Shown here piece after piece: positions 8,579 through 16,522 of a DNA stretch of 64,000 bases. Within the stretch, counting starts at the first letter, position 1, and each line of letters starts with the position of its first letter. The translations under genes were made by a program, and so were the position numbers. Source of the stretch: Paractinoplanes toevensis (GTDB taxonomy: Bacteria > Actinomycetota > Actinomycetes > Mycobacteriales > Micromonosporaceae); assembly GCF_018332695.1 (NCBI RefSeq), contig NZ_BOQN01000071.1, forward strand, positions 1 to 64,000. Reading direction: 5' to 3'. The notes beneath the pieces are model-generated. The model was not told where the DNA came from and made no database searches. It saw nothing but the letters and a program-made list of their open reading frames with translations.

Positions 8579-8839
8579 ATGCGTGTCAGCAACGCCCGGG
8601 ATCTCGGCCTCTACGTGCGCGACCGCCGACGGGCCGCCGGGCTGAGTCAGGCCGACCTGGCCACCCGCGCGACGGTCAGCCGCCGCTGGCTCTCCGACCT
8701 GGAGTCGGGCAAGCCCACCGCCGAGATCGGCCTGGTCTTCAAGATCGTCGGTGCGCTGGGCCTTTACCTCGACTGCCGCCCCGAGCCCACCCCGGCGGTT
8801 GATCTCGATGCCTACCTCGACTCGCTCGGAGGCCAGTGA
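8579..8839 (+). CDS. hipB: HipB-type XRE-family antitoxin/repressor
   Basis: An 86-residue helix-turn-helix protein of the XRE/Cro type (helices around residues 5-60: VRDRRRAAGLSQADLATRATVSRRWLSDLE within the fold). It resembles HipB, the antitoxin that neutralises the HipA kinase and represses the hipBA promoter. ATG 8579 follows GGGAGGTGCC, and a longer reading frame upstream would run through the operators. Its stop codon overlaps the start of the hipA remnant (TGATG at 8837-8841), the usual hipBA arrangement. Since hipA is broken, HipB now has no intact toxin here, and may persist as a plain repressor. No other hipA is in the window. Confidence 0.82.
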   Translation: MRVSNARDLGLYVRDRRRAAGLSQADLATRATVSRRWLSDLESGKPTAEIGLVFKIVGALGLYLDCRPEPTPAVDLDAYLDSLGGQ

Positions 8840-9268
8840 TGACCCGCGAGTTCCAGGTGTCGGCCGGAAACCCGTTCGCGCTGCTCACCCACGTCGGCGA
8901 GGACCGCCAAGAACTACTCCCTGCTGCTGGCCGGCGGGCAGATTCGGCTCGCTCCGCTGTACGACGTGGCGAGCAGCCTGCCCTACGGCGACATGTACCT
9001 GCCGCGGCTCCGGCTGGCCATGCGGATCGGGTCGGAGTACCGGGTGGAGACGATCACCGGGCGGCGCTGGCGGGCCTTCGCAAGCCAGAACGGCCTCGAT
9101 CTGGACCGGACCGTCGCGCGGATCGACGAGCTGGCCGCCCGGCTGCCGGCGGCGTTCCGGGAGGCGGCGAGCGCGACCCCGGTCGCTGCCTTGAAATCCG
9201 CGCTGCCGGAGCGGCTGGCCGCCGCCGTCGAGAATCATGCCGCCCGGTGCCGGAAAAACCTGGCCTAG
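8839..9268 (+). pseudogene. hipA: hipA toxin kinase remnant with large internal deletion and frame change
   Basis: HipA is a Ser/Thr kinase toxin of about 400-440 residues. Here the reading frame from ATG 8839 gives a typical HipA N-terminal piece (GNPFALLTHVGED) for about 20 residues. At about 8902-8908 the sequence jumps to the segment after the kinase catalytic loop, AKNYSLLLAGGQIRLAPLYD, which is in another frame and continues to the natural C-terminus at 9268. The nucleotide-binding region, catalytic residues and activation loop are gone. A single deletion event fits, because both flanks remain recognisable and undecayed. The product would be inactive. Confidence 0.8.
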
Positions 9269-9278
9269 GGTGGGGTCT

Positions 9279-10292
9279 ATGCGTGCTGCTGTCTTCGAAG
9301 AACCCGGGCCCGCCGCCGTCCTGCAGATCGTCGAGCGGGAGGTGCCGCCGGTCGGGACCGGTGAGGTCCGCGTCCGGATCGTGCTGTCCGCCGTCAACCC
9401 GACCGATACCGGCACCCGCGCGGGGCGCGGCGTCCCGGACGGGGTGAGCCCGCCCCGGGTGCCCAACCAGGATGGCGCCGGCGTCGTCGACGCCGTGGGT
9501 GATGGGGTCCACGGGCTCGAACCGGGTGACCGGGTCTGGGTCTGGGACGCCAGTTACGCCCGGGAGAACGGGACCGCCCAGGAGTTCGTGGTGCTGCCCC
9601 GCCGCCAGGTGGTCCGGATGAACGAGGACGTGCCGTTCGAGGTCGGCGCCGACCTGGGCATTCCGGCGCTCACCGCGCACCGCTGCCTCACTCTGGCCAG
9701 CGACGGGCCGGCCCGCCTCGAGCCGGGCGCCCTCGACGGGCGGACGGTGCTGGTGGCCGGTGGTGCGGGTGCGGTCGGCAACGCGTCCATCCAGCTGGCC
9801 AAGTGGGCCGGCGCGACCGTGCTGACCACGGTCAGCTCCAAGGAGAAGGCCGACCTCGCGGTCGCGGCCGGAGCCGACGCGGTGATCAACTACCGCGAGG
9901 AGGACGCGGTCGCGCGAATCAAGGAGCTGGCCCCGGGTGGGGTGCAGGTGGTCGTCGAGGTCAACACGGAAAACCTGCGCATCGACCTCAGCGTGATCGC
10001 CCCGGGCGGCAACATCGCCATCTACGTGGCCGGCGAGGTGACGATCCCGAGCTTCAAGGCGATGCTCAAGAATGTCAGCCTCGACTTCGTGCTGACCTAC
10101 ACGACCTCGACCGAGGAGAAGGACAACGCGGTCGCGGCGGTCGCCGAGGCGGTCAACGCCGGTGTGTTCAAGGTCGGCGAGGACGCCGGGCTGCCGATCC
10201 TGCGGTTCCCGTTCGAGCGGGTGAGCGACGCGCACGAGGCCGTCGAGCAGAACGCGATCGGCAAGGTCGTCATCGAGGTGACCGAACCCTAG
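9279..10292 (+). CDS. NADPH:quinone reductase-like zinc-independent MDR oxidoreductase
   Basis: Medium-chain dehydrogenase/reductase of the quinone oxidoreductase type, 337 residues. It has a GroES-like N-terminal domain (about 1-125), and a Rossmann domain with the nucleotide motif GGAGAVG at 160-166 followed by LAKWAGATVL. The zinc-ligand cysteines of alcohol dehydrogenases are absent, as in the QOR/zeta-crystallin group, which reduces quinones or activated alkenes with NADPH. ATG 9279 is 10 bp after the hipA remnant and starts with the typical MRAAVFEEPG. Its 3' end overlaps pseG on the other strand by 23 bp. No functional link with either neighbour is evident. Confidence 0.85.
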   Translation: MRAAVFEEPGPAAVLQIVEREVPPVGTGEVRVRIVLSAVNPTDTGTRAGRGVPDGVSPPRVPNQDGAGVVDAVGDGVHGLEPGDRVWVWDASYARENGTAQEFVVLPRRQVVRMNEDVPFEVGADLGIPALTAHRCLTLASDGPARLEPGALDGRTVLVAGGAGAVGNASIQLAKWAGATVLTTVSSKEKADLAVAAGADAVINYREEDAVARIKELAPGGVQVVVEVNTENLRIDLSVIAPGGNIAIYVAGEVTIPSFKAMLKNVSLDFVLTYTTSTEEKDNAVAAVAEAVNAGVFKVGEDAGLPILRFPFERVSDAHEAVEQNAIGKVVIEVTEP

Positions 10293-11283
10293 ACAACAGC
10301 GCGTCGGCCACCCGCTCGACGCCGCGCCCGTCCACGGCCGCCCACGCCCGGGCGGCCAGGGCGGTGCGCAGGCCGGCGTCGGTGAGCAGCGCCCGCAGTG
10401 TTTCCACGGCCGGCGGACCGAGGTGGCCGAGCTGCCCGAGCCCGGCCGCAAAGCCGCGAGCCATCGTCCGCTCGTACCCAAGAATTTGGTTGTCGACCAC
10501 CCAGACCAGCGCGGACGGCAGGCCGAGGCACAGCAGTTCCCAGGTCGAGGTGCCGCTGGCGCTGACCGCCAGGTCGGCGCCGGCCAGGAGTTTCGGCAGG
10601 TCGTCGGTGGGTGGAATGATCTCGAAGCGCTGGCCCGGCCCGGCCGCCACGGTCCGCAGTTCGGCCCGCAGATCCTCGTTCGCGCCGATGATCGTCGCGT
10701 CGAAGGGCACGCCGGTCGCGGCGAGCAGGGCGGCCGCCTGCGGCGCCGCCCGGTAGGCGTCGGTTCCGCCGAAAAAGGCCACCACCTTGGGCGTACGGAC
10801 GGAGCTGTGCACCGGCGCGGACAGTGGCCGCAACTGGCGCACCGAGCCGCGCAGCAAGGCGTAGTCGATCCCGGCCAGCCCGACCACCCCCTCGGCCGTG
10901 ATCACCGAGTCCAGGTTCTGGTCGACGTAGATGTCGGCGGACTGGCCGCGGAAGGCCCCGTCCACGATGGCCAGCACCGGCCGACCGGCCTTCCGGACGG
11001 CCACGCTGTGCAGCGGCGGCAGCGTGTACGAGTCGATCACCAGCGCGTCGAGTTCGAGTCGCTCGACCGCCGCCACCAGGCCGACCGGGTCGAACGGCGG
11101 TGGATGCCAGGGCAGCCCGCGCTGGGTGAGCTGGGCCTCGGCCCAGGCGACACCGCCGAGGTCGGACAGGAAGCGGACCCCGACGTCACGGGCGACCAGT
11201 TCCTCGGCGAGCGCCACGCACCGGACCAGATGCCCGACGCCGGTGCGGGGACCGGCGTCGCAGCGAATCCCGACGATCGTCAC
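10270..11283 (-). CDS. pseG: UDP-2,4-diacetamido-2,4,6-trideoxy-beta-L-altropyranose hydrolase
   Basis: Fourth pseudaminic acid step: removes UDP from the diacetamido-altropyranose nucleotide to give the free sugar for PseI. 337 residues with a GT-B-like fold. The N-terminal motif GIRCDAGPRTGVGHLVRC matches PseG, with the GxGH histidine at residue 18 where the catalytic histidine belongs. The C-terminal half has the UDP-binding type segment ADLAVSASGTSTWELLCLGLP. GTG 11283 overlaps the stop of pseF (GTGA), so the two are translationally coupled. It is the last gene of pseB-C-F-G and its 3' end runs 23 bp into the convergent quinone reductase-like gene. Confidence 0.88.
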   Translation of the reverse strand: MTIVGIRCDAGPRTGVGHLVRCVALAEELVARDVGVRFLSDLGGVAWAEAQLTQRGLPWHPPPFDPVGLVAAVERLELDALVIDSYTLPPLHSVAVRKAGRPVLAIVDGAFRGQSADIYVDQNLDSVITAEGVVGLAGIDYALLRGSVRQLRPLSAPVHSSVRTPKVVAFFGGTDAYRAAPQAAALLAATGVPFDATIIGANEDLRAELRTVAAGPGQRFEIIPPTDDLPKLLAGADLAVSASGTSTWELLCLGLPSALVWVVDNQILGYERTMARGFAAGLGQLGHLGPPAVETLRALLTDAGLRTALAARAWAAVDGRGVERVADALLSRVRSPR

Positions 11284-12005
11284 GCCTGCACGAGGGCCTT
11301 CTGCAGGACGTGCGCGTTCAGCTCGACCAGGTCGGGCCGGGTGGTCAGCCAGTTGGTGATCGTGCGCAGCGGGACCGGCTCGTCGCCGAACCGGTCGACG
11401 ATCGCCGAGACCACCTTCCAGTCGTCCTCGGTGTCCACGGTCAGCCGCAGGTGGGACAGGTCGGGCTGGACGGTCAGGCCGATCACGTCGAAGTCGTCGG
11501 CGTGCGTGTAGATGTACGACGTGACGTGCACCCGGTGATGGTCGGTGGCGAGCGGGTCGATCGCCCGCAGCACCGGCGTGCGGACCATCTCGACGTCCAT
11601 CCCGCGCGGCAGGGTGTGCGCGATCGACGTGGTCAGGTAGTCGGCCCCGGCCGCCACGAAGACCCGGTAGGCGCGGGCGATCAGCGCCGGGTCGACGAGC
11701 GGGTTGTCCGCGGTGAATCGCAGCACGATGTCGCTGTCGTACTCGTCGAGCACGCCCAGGAACCGGGCGAGCACGTCGTCGACCGGCCCGCGGTGGCAGG
11801 GCACCCCGATCCGGGCGCACTCCTCGACGATCACGTCGTCGGTCTCCTCGACGGTGGTGGCCACCACCACCTCGTCGAGGACGCCGCTCAGCTGGGCGCC
11901 GCGCACGCAGCGCTCGAGCACGCTGCGCTCGCCGAGCTTCAGGAGAACCTTGCCGGGCAGACGGGAGGAGTCCATCCGGGCTTGAACGATGCCGAGCGTG
12001 GTCAT
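11280..12005 (-). CDS. pseF: CMP-pseudaminic acid synthetase-like cytidylyltransferase
   Basis: Sugar-nucleotide cytidylyltransferase of 241 residues. It carries the activating signature GIVQARMDSSRLPGKVL (residues 5-21), in which the ARxxSxRxPGK loop binds CTP. Other family segments are RFTADNPLVDPALI and LRLTVDTEDDW. The closest named group is SpsF/KdsB-like. In this operon the expected job is the sixth step, activation of pseudaminic acid to CMP-pseudaminic acid (PseF). ATG 12005 lies 5 bases after the pseC stop, with GGGGAG upstream. The assignment to PseF rather than another cytidylyltransferase rests on context. Confidence 0.82.
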   Translation of the reverse strand: MTTLGIVQARMDSSRLPGKVLLKLGERSVLERCVRGAQLSGVLDEVVVATTVEETDDVIVEECARIGVPCHRGPVDDVLARFLGVLDEYDSDIVLRFTADNPLVDPALIARAYRVFVAAGADYLTTSIAHTLPRGMDVEMVRTPVLRAIDPLATDHHRVHVTSYIYTHADDFDVIGLTVQPDLSHLRLTVDTEDDWKVVSAIVDRFGDEPVPLRTITNWLTTRPDLVELNAHVLQKALVQA

Positions 12006-12010
12006 TTCCG

Positions 12011-13135
12011 CTAACTCCCCAGGATGTGACGCAGGGACTCCACGACGCGGTCCTGGTCGGCGTCGGTGAGATCGACGAAGAGCGGCAGCGACAGCTGCTC
12101 GGCGTAGAACGCCTCGGCCACCGGGCACATGCCGCGGCGGTAGCCCAGGTCCTGGTAGACCGGGTGCCAGTAGACCGGAATGTAGTTGACCTGCACGCCG
12201 ATCCCGGCCGCGCGCAGCCGGTCGTACACCTCGCGCCGCCGGCCGTCGAGGACGCGCACCGGGTAGAGGTGGCGCATCGGGTCGACGCCGTCGCGCTGCA
12301 CCGGCAGGCGCAGGCCCGGCACGTCGGCGAGCAGCTCGTCGTAGCGCGCGGTCAGCCGCTGGCGGGCGGCCTTGAAGTCGGCCAGCCGGGCCAGCTGCGA
12401 GCTGCCCAGCGCGCAGAGCAGGTCGGGGAGCCGGAAGTTCAGCCCGAACGACTGCACCTCGTAGTACCAGCCGCCCTCGTCCGGGTTCCGCAGCCGATCG
12501 GGTTCGCGGACCATGCCGATGTTGCGGAACGTGCGGGCCCGGGCCAGCAGGTCGGGCCGGGTGGAGGCGACCGCGCCGCCCTCGGCGGTGGTCAGGTTCT
12601 TGGTCGGGAAGAACGAGAAGGTGGTCAGGTCGGCGAGCGTGCCGACCGGACGGCCGTGGTAGGTCGAGCCGATCGCGTGCGCGGCATCGCCGACCAGCAC
12701 GGCGTCCACCCGCTCGGCGATCTTGCGGAGCGGGTCGTACTCGGCCGGATGGCCGGCGTAATCGACCGCCGCGATCACCCGGGTGCGGGCCGTGGCCACC
12801 GCCTCGACCGCGGCCGGGTCCAGGTTGGCGGTCTCGTCCTCGACGTCCGCGAAGATCACCGTGGCGCCGAGCAGGTTGGCGCAGGAAGCGGTGGCCACGA
12901 ACGTCATCGGGGTGGTGACGACCTCATCGCCGGGGCCGACCCCGGCCGCCGCGTACGCCGTGTGCAGCGCCGTCGTGCCGTTGGTGACCGTCACCGCCGG
13001 GGCACCGGCCACCGCCTCGACGTCCGCCTCGAACTGGGCCACCCGCGGGCCGGTGGTCAGCCAGTCGCTGCCGAGAGCCGCGAGCACCGCCTCGACGTCG
13101 GACCGGTCGATCGACTGCCGTCCGTACGGCAGCAT
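12011..13135 (-). CDS. pseC: UDP-4-amino-4,6-dideoxy-N-acetyl-beta-L-altrosamine transaminase
   Basis: PLP-dependent sugar aminotransferase of the DegT/DnrJ/EryC1 family, 374 residues. It performs the second pseudaminic acid step, adding a 4-amino group to the PseB product with glutamate as donor. The cofactor lysine is Lys179 in FFPTKNLTTAEGG; PLP-contact motifs NGTTALH and GDAAHAIGS precede it. The N-terminus LPYGRQSID and the WLTTGP segment are typical of PseC. ATG 13135 overlaps the pseB stop codon (TGATG), and a GTG one codon upstream is a less likely alternative. Order pseB-pseC-pseF-pseG with tight overlaps argues for one transcript. Confidence 0.9.
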   Translation of the reverse strand: MLPYGRQSIDRSDVEAVLAALGSDWLTTGPRVAQFEADVEAVAGAPAVTVTNGTTALHTAYAAAGVGPGDEVVTTPMTFVATASCANLLGATVIFADVEDETANLDPAAVEAVATARTRVIAAVDYAGHPAEYDPLRKIAERVDAVLVGDAAHAIGSTYHGRPVGTLADLTTFSFFPTKNLTTAEGGAVASTRPDLLARARTFRNIGMVREPDRLRNPDEGGWYYEVQSFGLNFRLPDLLCALGSSQLARLADFKAARQRLTARYDELLADVPGLRLPVQRDGVDPMRHLYPVRVLDGRRREVYDRLRAAGIGVQVNYIPVYWHPVYQDLGYRRGMCPVAEAFYAEQLSLPLFVDLTDADQDRVVESLRHILGS

Positions 13136-14121
13136 CACTTCTCCTCGGCCTCGATCAGCGCACGCATGTCGTCGACGGAGAGCCACAGGTCGTTGTTGTC
13201 GGACCGGTAGTTGAAGCCGTCGGCGACCTCGTCGCCGCCGACCGGGGCCCGGTAGCCCCAGCTCGCGGCGACCGGCTGCACCACATAACGGTCCGGGAAG
13301 CGAAGGGTGCGGCGGCTGTCGTCGGAGGCGATCATCTCTTCGTGCAGCTTCTCGCCGGGGCGGATGCCGGTCTCGTGCGTGGGTGACCCGGGGGCGACCG
13401 CCTCGACCAGGTCCATGATGCGCATGCTCGGGATGCGCGGCACGAACAGCTCGCCGCCCTCCATCCGGTCGAACGAGTCGACCACGAACTTCACCGCGGC
13501 CGGCAGCGTGATCCAGAAGCGGGTCATCCGCTTGTCGGTGATCGGCAGGCTCTGGCTGTTGGCGGCCAGCTTGCGGAACAGCGGCACGACCGAGCCGCGG
13601 CTGCCCATCACGTTGCCGTAGCGGACCACCGACAGGCGGGTCGGGTGAGTGGCGGCGTAGTGGTTGCCGGCGATGAACAGCTTGTCGGCGACCAGCTTGG
13701 TGGCGCCGTACAGGTTGATCGGGCTGGACGCCTTGTCGGTGGAGAGCGCGACGACCTTCTTCACGCCGGCGTTGATCGCGGCGTCGATCACGTTCTGCGA
13801 CCCGTTGATGTTCGTGTTCACGAACTCGGACGGGTTGTACTCGGCGGTGTCGACCTGCTTGAGCGCGGCCGCGTGCACGAGGTAGTCGACGCCGTGCATG
13901 GCGCGGGCCAGGCGGTCGCGGTCGCGGATGTCGCCGAGGAAGAAGCGGAGGCGACGGTCGTCACCGAACATCTGGCGGACCTCGTACTGCTTCAGCTCGT
14001 CCCGGGAGAAGACGACGATGCGGGCCGGATCCAGGTGGTTGAGGGCGTGGTCGAGAAACGCCTTCCCGAACGATCCGGTGCCACCGGTGATGAGGATCGA
14101 GGACCCGCTGATTTCAGACAC
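13135..14121 (-). CDS. pseB: UDP-N-acetylglucosamine 4,6-dehydratase (inverting)
   Basis: First enzyme of pseudaminic acid synthesis: an NADP-dependent SDR that dehydrates UDP-GlcNAc and inverts C5. 328 residues. The Rossmann motif is GGTGSFG at 13-19. Catalytic residues fall in the PseB-specific blocks STDKASSP (about 128-135) and NLYGATKLVADK, giving Tyr139 and Lys143. RFWITLPAAV and RPGEKLHEEM are also diagnostic of the PseB/FlaA1 group without the membrane domain. GTG 14121 is chosen because GGGAGC stands upstream and the ORF beyond has no family match. The first gene of the minus-strand operon, it diverges from the ACP operon. Confidence 0.92.
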   Translation of the reverse strand: MSEISGSSILITGGTGSFGKAFLDHALNHLDPARIVVFSRDELKQYEVRQMFGDDRRLRFFLGDIRDRDRLARAMHGVDYLVHAAALKQVDTAEYNPSEFVNTNINGSQNVIDAAINAGVKKVVALSTDKASSPINLYGATKLVADKLFIAGNHYAATHPTRLSVVRYGNVMGSRGSVVPLFRKLAANSQSLPITDKRMTRFWITLPAAVKFVVDSFDRMEGGELFVPRIPSMRIMDLVEAVAPGSPTHETGIRPGEKLHEEMIASDDSRRTLRFPDRYVVQPVAASWGYRAPVGGDEVADGFNYRSDNNDLWLSVDDMRALIEAEEK

Positions 14122-14174
14122 GATTGAGCTCCCGGGGGTGGGCCATAAGGCAGTACGAGGCGGAAGCATAACCA

Positions 14175-14202
14175 CGATCGGCGCCATTTCCAGGGCAGAT
14201 TA
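14175..14202 (-). promoter_or_regulatory. Possible FliA/WhiG-type promoter upstream of pseB
   Basis: On the minus strand TAAT (14202-14199) is followed after 16 bases by GCCGATCG (14182-14175). The flagellar/sporulation sigma factors FliA and WhiG recognise TAAA-N15/16-GCCGATAA, so three of four and six of eight positions match. It would give a leader of about 45 bases before pseB. On the plus strand TAAG (14232-14235) and GGGGATCA (14250-14257) form a much weaker similar pair ahead of the ACP gene. A 10-bp palindrome AACTCGAGTT lies at 14222-14231. Confidence 0.35.
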
Positions 14203-14308
14203 AAAAGGACAACAACCGTTCAACTCGAGTTAAGACGAGATTGGTCACGGGGATCATCAGGCTGTAAGAAGGTAGGAAGCCTCTATCGACCCCGACTTGG
14301 AGCAACCT

Positions 14309-14572
14309 GTGACTGAGCTGCAGAGACTGCGGGAAGCCTTCCGAGCCGCCCTGGATCTGCCGGCGGATGCGCCCGTGGATGACCTGCAGTATCAGGACAA
14401 CGAGAAGTGGGATTCCCTCGCGCACATGTCGCTGATTGCGACCATCGAGGATGAGTTCTCCGTCATGATTGACACCGATGACGTGATCAACTTGTCGAGC
14501 TTCGCGGAGGCTGTGCGAATTCTCGGTAAATACGGGGTGGCCAACCTCGAAAGGCTAGATGGCAATGAATGA
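14309..14572 (+). CDS. Acyl carrier protein
   Basis: An 87-residue acyl carrier protein, the usual size. Ser36 in WDSLAHM is the expected phosphopantetheine attachment site; the conserved DSL motif is complete, and helix II continues as LIATIEDEFSVMI. GTG 14309 is favoured because GGAG lies six bases upstream; a TTG at 14297 would add four residues. First gene of a tightly overlapping plus-strand operon with an SDR reductase, an adenylating ligase, LuxE-like and LuxC-like proteins. It is therefore likely a dedicated carrier for a small acyl group made in this locus, not the housekeeping fatty acid synthase ACP. Confidence 0.88.
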   Translation: MTELQRLREAFRAALDLPADAPVDDLQYQDNEKWDSLAHMSLIATIEDEFSVMIDTDDVINLSSFAEAVRILGKYGVANLERLDGNE

Positions 14573-15299
14573 TCGGGTGGCCTTGGTAACCGGGGCCTCC
14601 CGCGGAATTGGCCGGGCCACCGCGACGAAGCTCGCCGAGCGCGGCTACGACCTCGTGCTGCACGGGCACGGCGACGCCGTCGTCGCGGTAGGTGAAGAGC
14701 TTGCCGGGAAATTCGGCGGGACGGTGTTCACCGGCAGCGGTGACATCGGCGACCCGGCCACCAGCAAGGCGCTCATGCAGCTGGCGTTCACCAACTTCAA
14801 GCGGCTCGACGCGCTCGTGGTCAACGCCGGCACGCACGCCGCCGGGATGCTCGGCATGATCGACGACGCCACCATCCAGCGGCTGTTCGCGGTCAACTCG
14901 GCCGGAGCGGCGTACACCCTGCGCGGCGCGGCCCGGCTGCTCGCCCGTGGGCGTACCCCCGCAGTGGTTTTGGTGTCGTCGATCACCGCGACGCGCGGCA
15001 TCGCCGGCCAGGCCGTCTACGCCGCGTCGAAGGCCGCCGTGGCGGCCCTGGCCAAATCAGCCGCCAAGGAGTTCGGCCCGCAGGGGATCCGGGTCAACGC
15101 CGTCGAGCCGGGTTTCATCGCCACCGACATGCTGGACTCGCTCGACGAGAAGGGGCGCGCGGAACGGATCGGCGACACCGCGCTGGGCCGCCTCGGCGAG
15201 GCCGACGAGGTCGCCGACGTGATCGCTTTCCTCCTCTCCGAGCAGGCCCGGTTCGTGACCGGCCAGGTGCTGGGCGTCGACGGAGGATTGACGCTGTGA
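14559..15299 (+). CDS. SDR-family 3-oxoacyl-ACP reductase-like protein (FabG-like)
   Basis: Classical short-chain dehydrogenase of 246 residues with NAD(P)-binding TGASRGIG at 11-18, NAG at 90-92, and the catalytic set Ser141, Tyr154 and Lys158 (YAASK). The fold ends in the usual GQVLGVDGGLTL. The closest functional group is FabG, which reduces beta-ketoacyl-ACP to the 3-hydroxy form. It overlaps the ACP gene by 14 bp, and its stop overlaps the next start, so it probably acts on the acyl group carried by that ACP. ATG 14559 or the ATG two codons later are both possible starts. Confidence 0.88.
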   Translation: MAMNDRVALVTGASRGIGRATATKLAERGYDLVLHGHGDAVVAVGEELAGKFGGTVFTGSGDIGDPATSKALMQLAFTNFKRLDALVVNAGTHAAGMLGMIDDATIQRLFAVNSAGAAYTLRGAARLLARGRTPAVVLVSSITATRGIAGQAVYAASKAAVAALAKSAAKEFGPQGIRVNAVEPGFIATDMLDSLDEKGRAERIGDTALGRLGEADEVADVIAFLLSEQARFVTGQVLGVDGGLTL

Positions 15300-16522
15300 A
15301 CCTGCTCCACCCTGGCGCGCGCGTGATCGACGCCGCGACCGGCGAAACGCTCACGGCCTCGATGGTTGACGCCGCCGCTGAAGAACTCGGGCCGGGTGGC
15401 GCGGTCTTCCTGCCCTTCTCGACGACCATTTCGGATATAGCGCGCTATCTGGCCGCGTTGCTTGTGGGGCGCCCGGTCGTGCTGCTCGACCCCGATGGCG
15501 ACAACACGCACTGGGCCGAGCGGTTCGCCACCGACGACGTGCATCCCGACCTCGCACTGCTGCTCACCACCAGTGGATCGACCGGCAACCCCAAGCTGGT
15601 GCGGCTCTCCGCCGGCGCGGTGCTGGCCAACGCTCGCCAGATCGCCGACGTCCTCGACATCACCGCGGACGACGTCGCGATCACGACGCTGCCGCTCTTC
15701 TACTCGTACGGCATGTCGGTCCTGAATTCGCATCTGCTGCGCGGCGCCACGGTGATCCTCGAGCGCACCGGCATCATGCAGCGCGACTTCTGGACCGCGG
15801 CGGTCGAGCACAACGTCACGTCGATGGCCTTCGTGCCGTACCAGTACGAGATGCTGCGCCGGCTGCGCTTCGACCCGGCGAAATACCCGGCGCTGCGCAA
15901 GCTCACCCAGGCCGGCGGGCGATTGCGCGCCGAGCTGGTTACCGACTTCGCCGACCGGATGGCGACAGTCGGCGGTTCGCTCTACGTGATGTACGGCCAG
16001 ACCGAGGCCGCACCGCGGATGGCCACCCTGCCGCCCGCGCGCCTGGCCGAGAAGCTCGGCTCGGTCGGGCTGGCGCTGCCGGGCGGCCGCTTCGCGATCG
16101 CGCCCGACGGCGAGGTCGTCTATCACGGCCCCAACGTCATGATGGGGTACGCCGACACCGCCGCCGATCTGGCCAAGGGCGACGAGATGGACGGCGTGCT
16201 GCGCACCGGTGATCTCGGGCGGCTCGACGACGAGGGCTTCCTGTTCATCACCGGCCGGATCAAGCGGATGGGCAAGGTCTTCGGCGTCCGGATCAACCTG
16301 GACGACGTGGAGAAGAACTTCCCGGTCACCGCGGTGGCCGGCGACGACAAGCTCACCGTCTTCGCCCTCGGCGCCACCGATGACGAGGCCCGGGACCTGC
16401 GCACGAAGATCTCCGAGTGGCTCGGGACACATTTCTCCGGCGTGGTCGTACGTAGCATCGAATCGCTGCCGCTGCTCCCCACCGGCAAGGTCGATTACCG
16501 CGCCCTGGAGGCGTCGCTGTGA
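15296..16522 (+). CDS. ANL-superfamily acyl-adenylate-forming ligase
   Basis: Adenylate-forming enzyme of 408 residues, shorter than the 500-600 of ordinary acyl-CoA synthetases because the N-terminal subdomain is reduced. Core motifs are intact: P-loop TTSGSTGNPK (91-100), YGQTEAAPRM, RTGDLGRLDDEGFLFITGR, and the C-terminal lysine in PTGKVDY that completes the adenylation. It should activate a carboxylic acid with ATP and load it on CoA or, given the operon, on the ACP. GTG 15296 overlaps the reductase stop (GTGA), and its own stop overlaps the LuxE-like gene. The acid substrate is unknown. Confidence 0.87.
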   Translation: MNLLHPGARVIDAATGETLTASMVDAAAEELGPGGAVFLPFSTTISDIARYLAALLVGRPVVLLDPDGDNTHWAERFATDDVHPDLALLLTTSGSTGNPKLVRLSAGAVLANARQIADVLDITADDVAITTLPLFYSYGMSVLNSHLLRGATVILERTGIMQRDFWTAAVEHNVTSMAFVPYQYEMLRRLRFDPAKYPALRKLTQAGGRLRAELVTDFADRMATVGGSLYVMYGQTEAAPRMATLPPARLAEKLGSVGLALPGGRFAIAPDGEVVYHGPNVMMGYADTAADLAKGDEMDGVLRTGDLGRLDDEGFLFITGRIKRMGKVFGVRINLDDVEKNFPVTAVAGDDKLTVFALGATDDEARDLRTKISEWLGTHFSGVVVRSIESLPLLPTGKVDYRALEASL

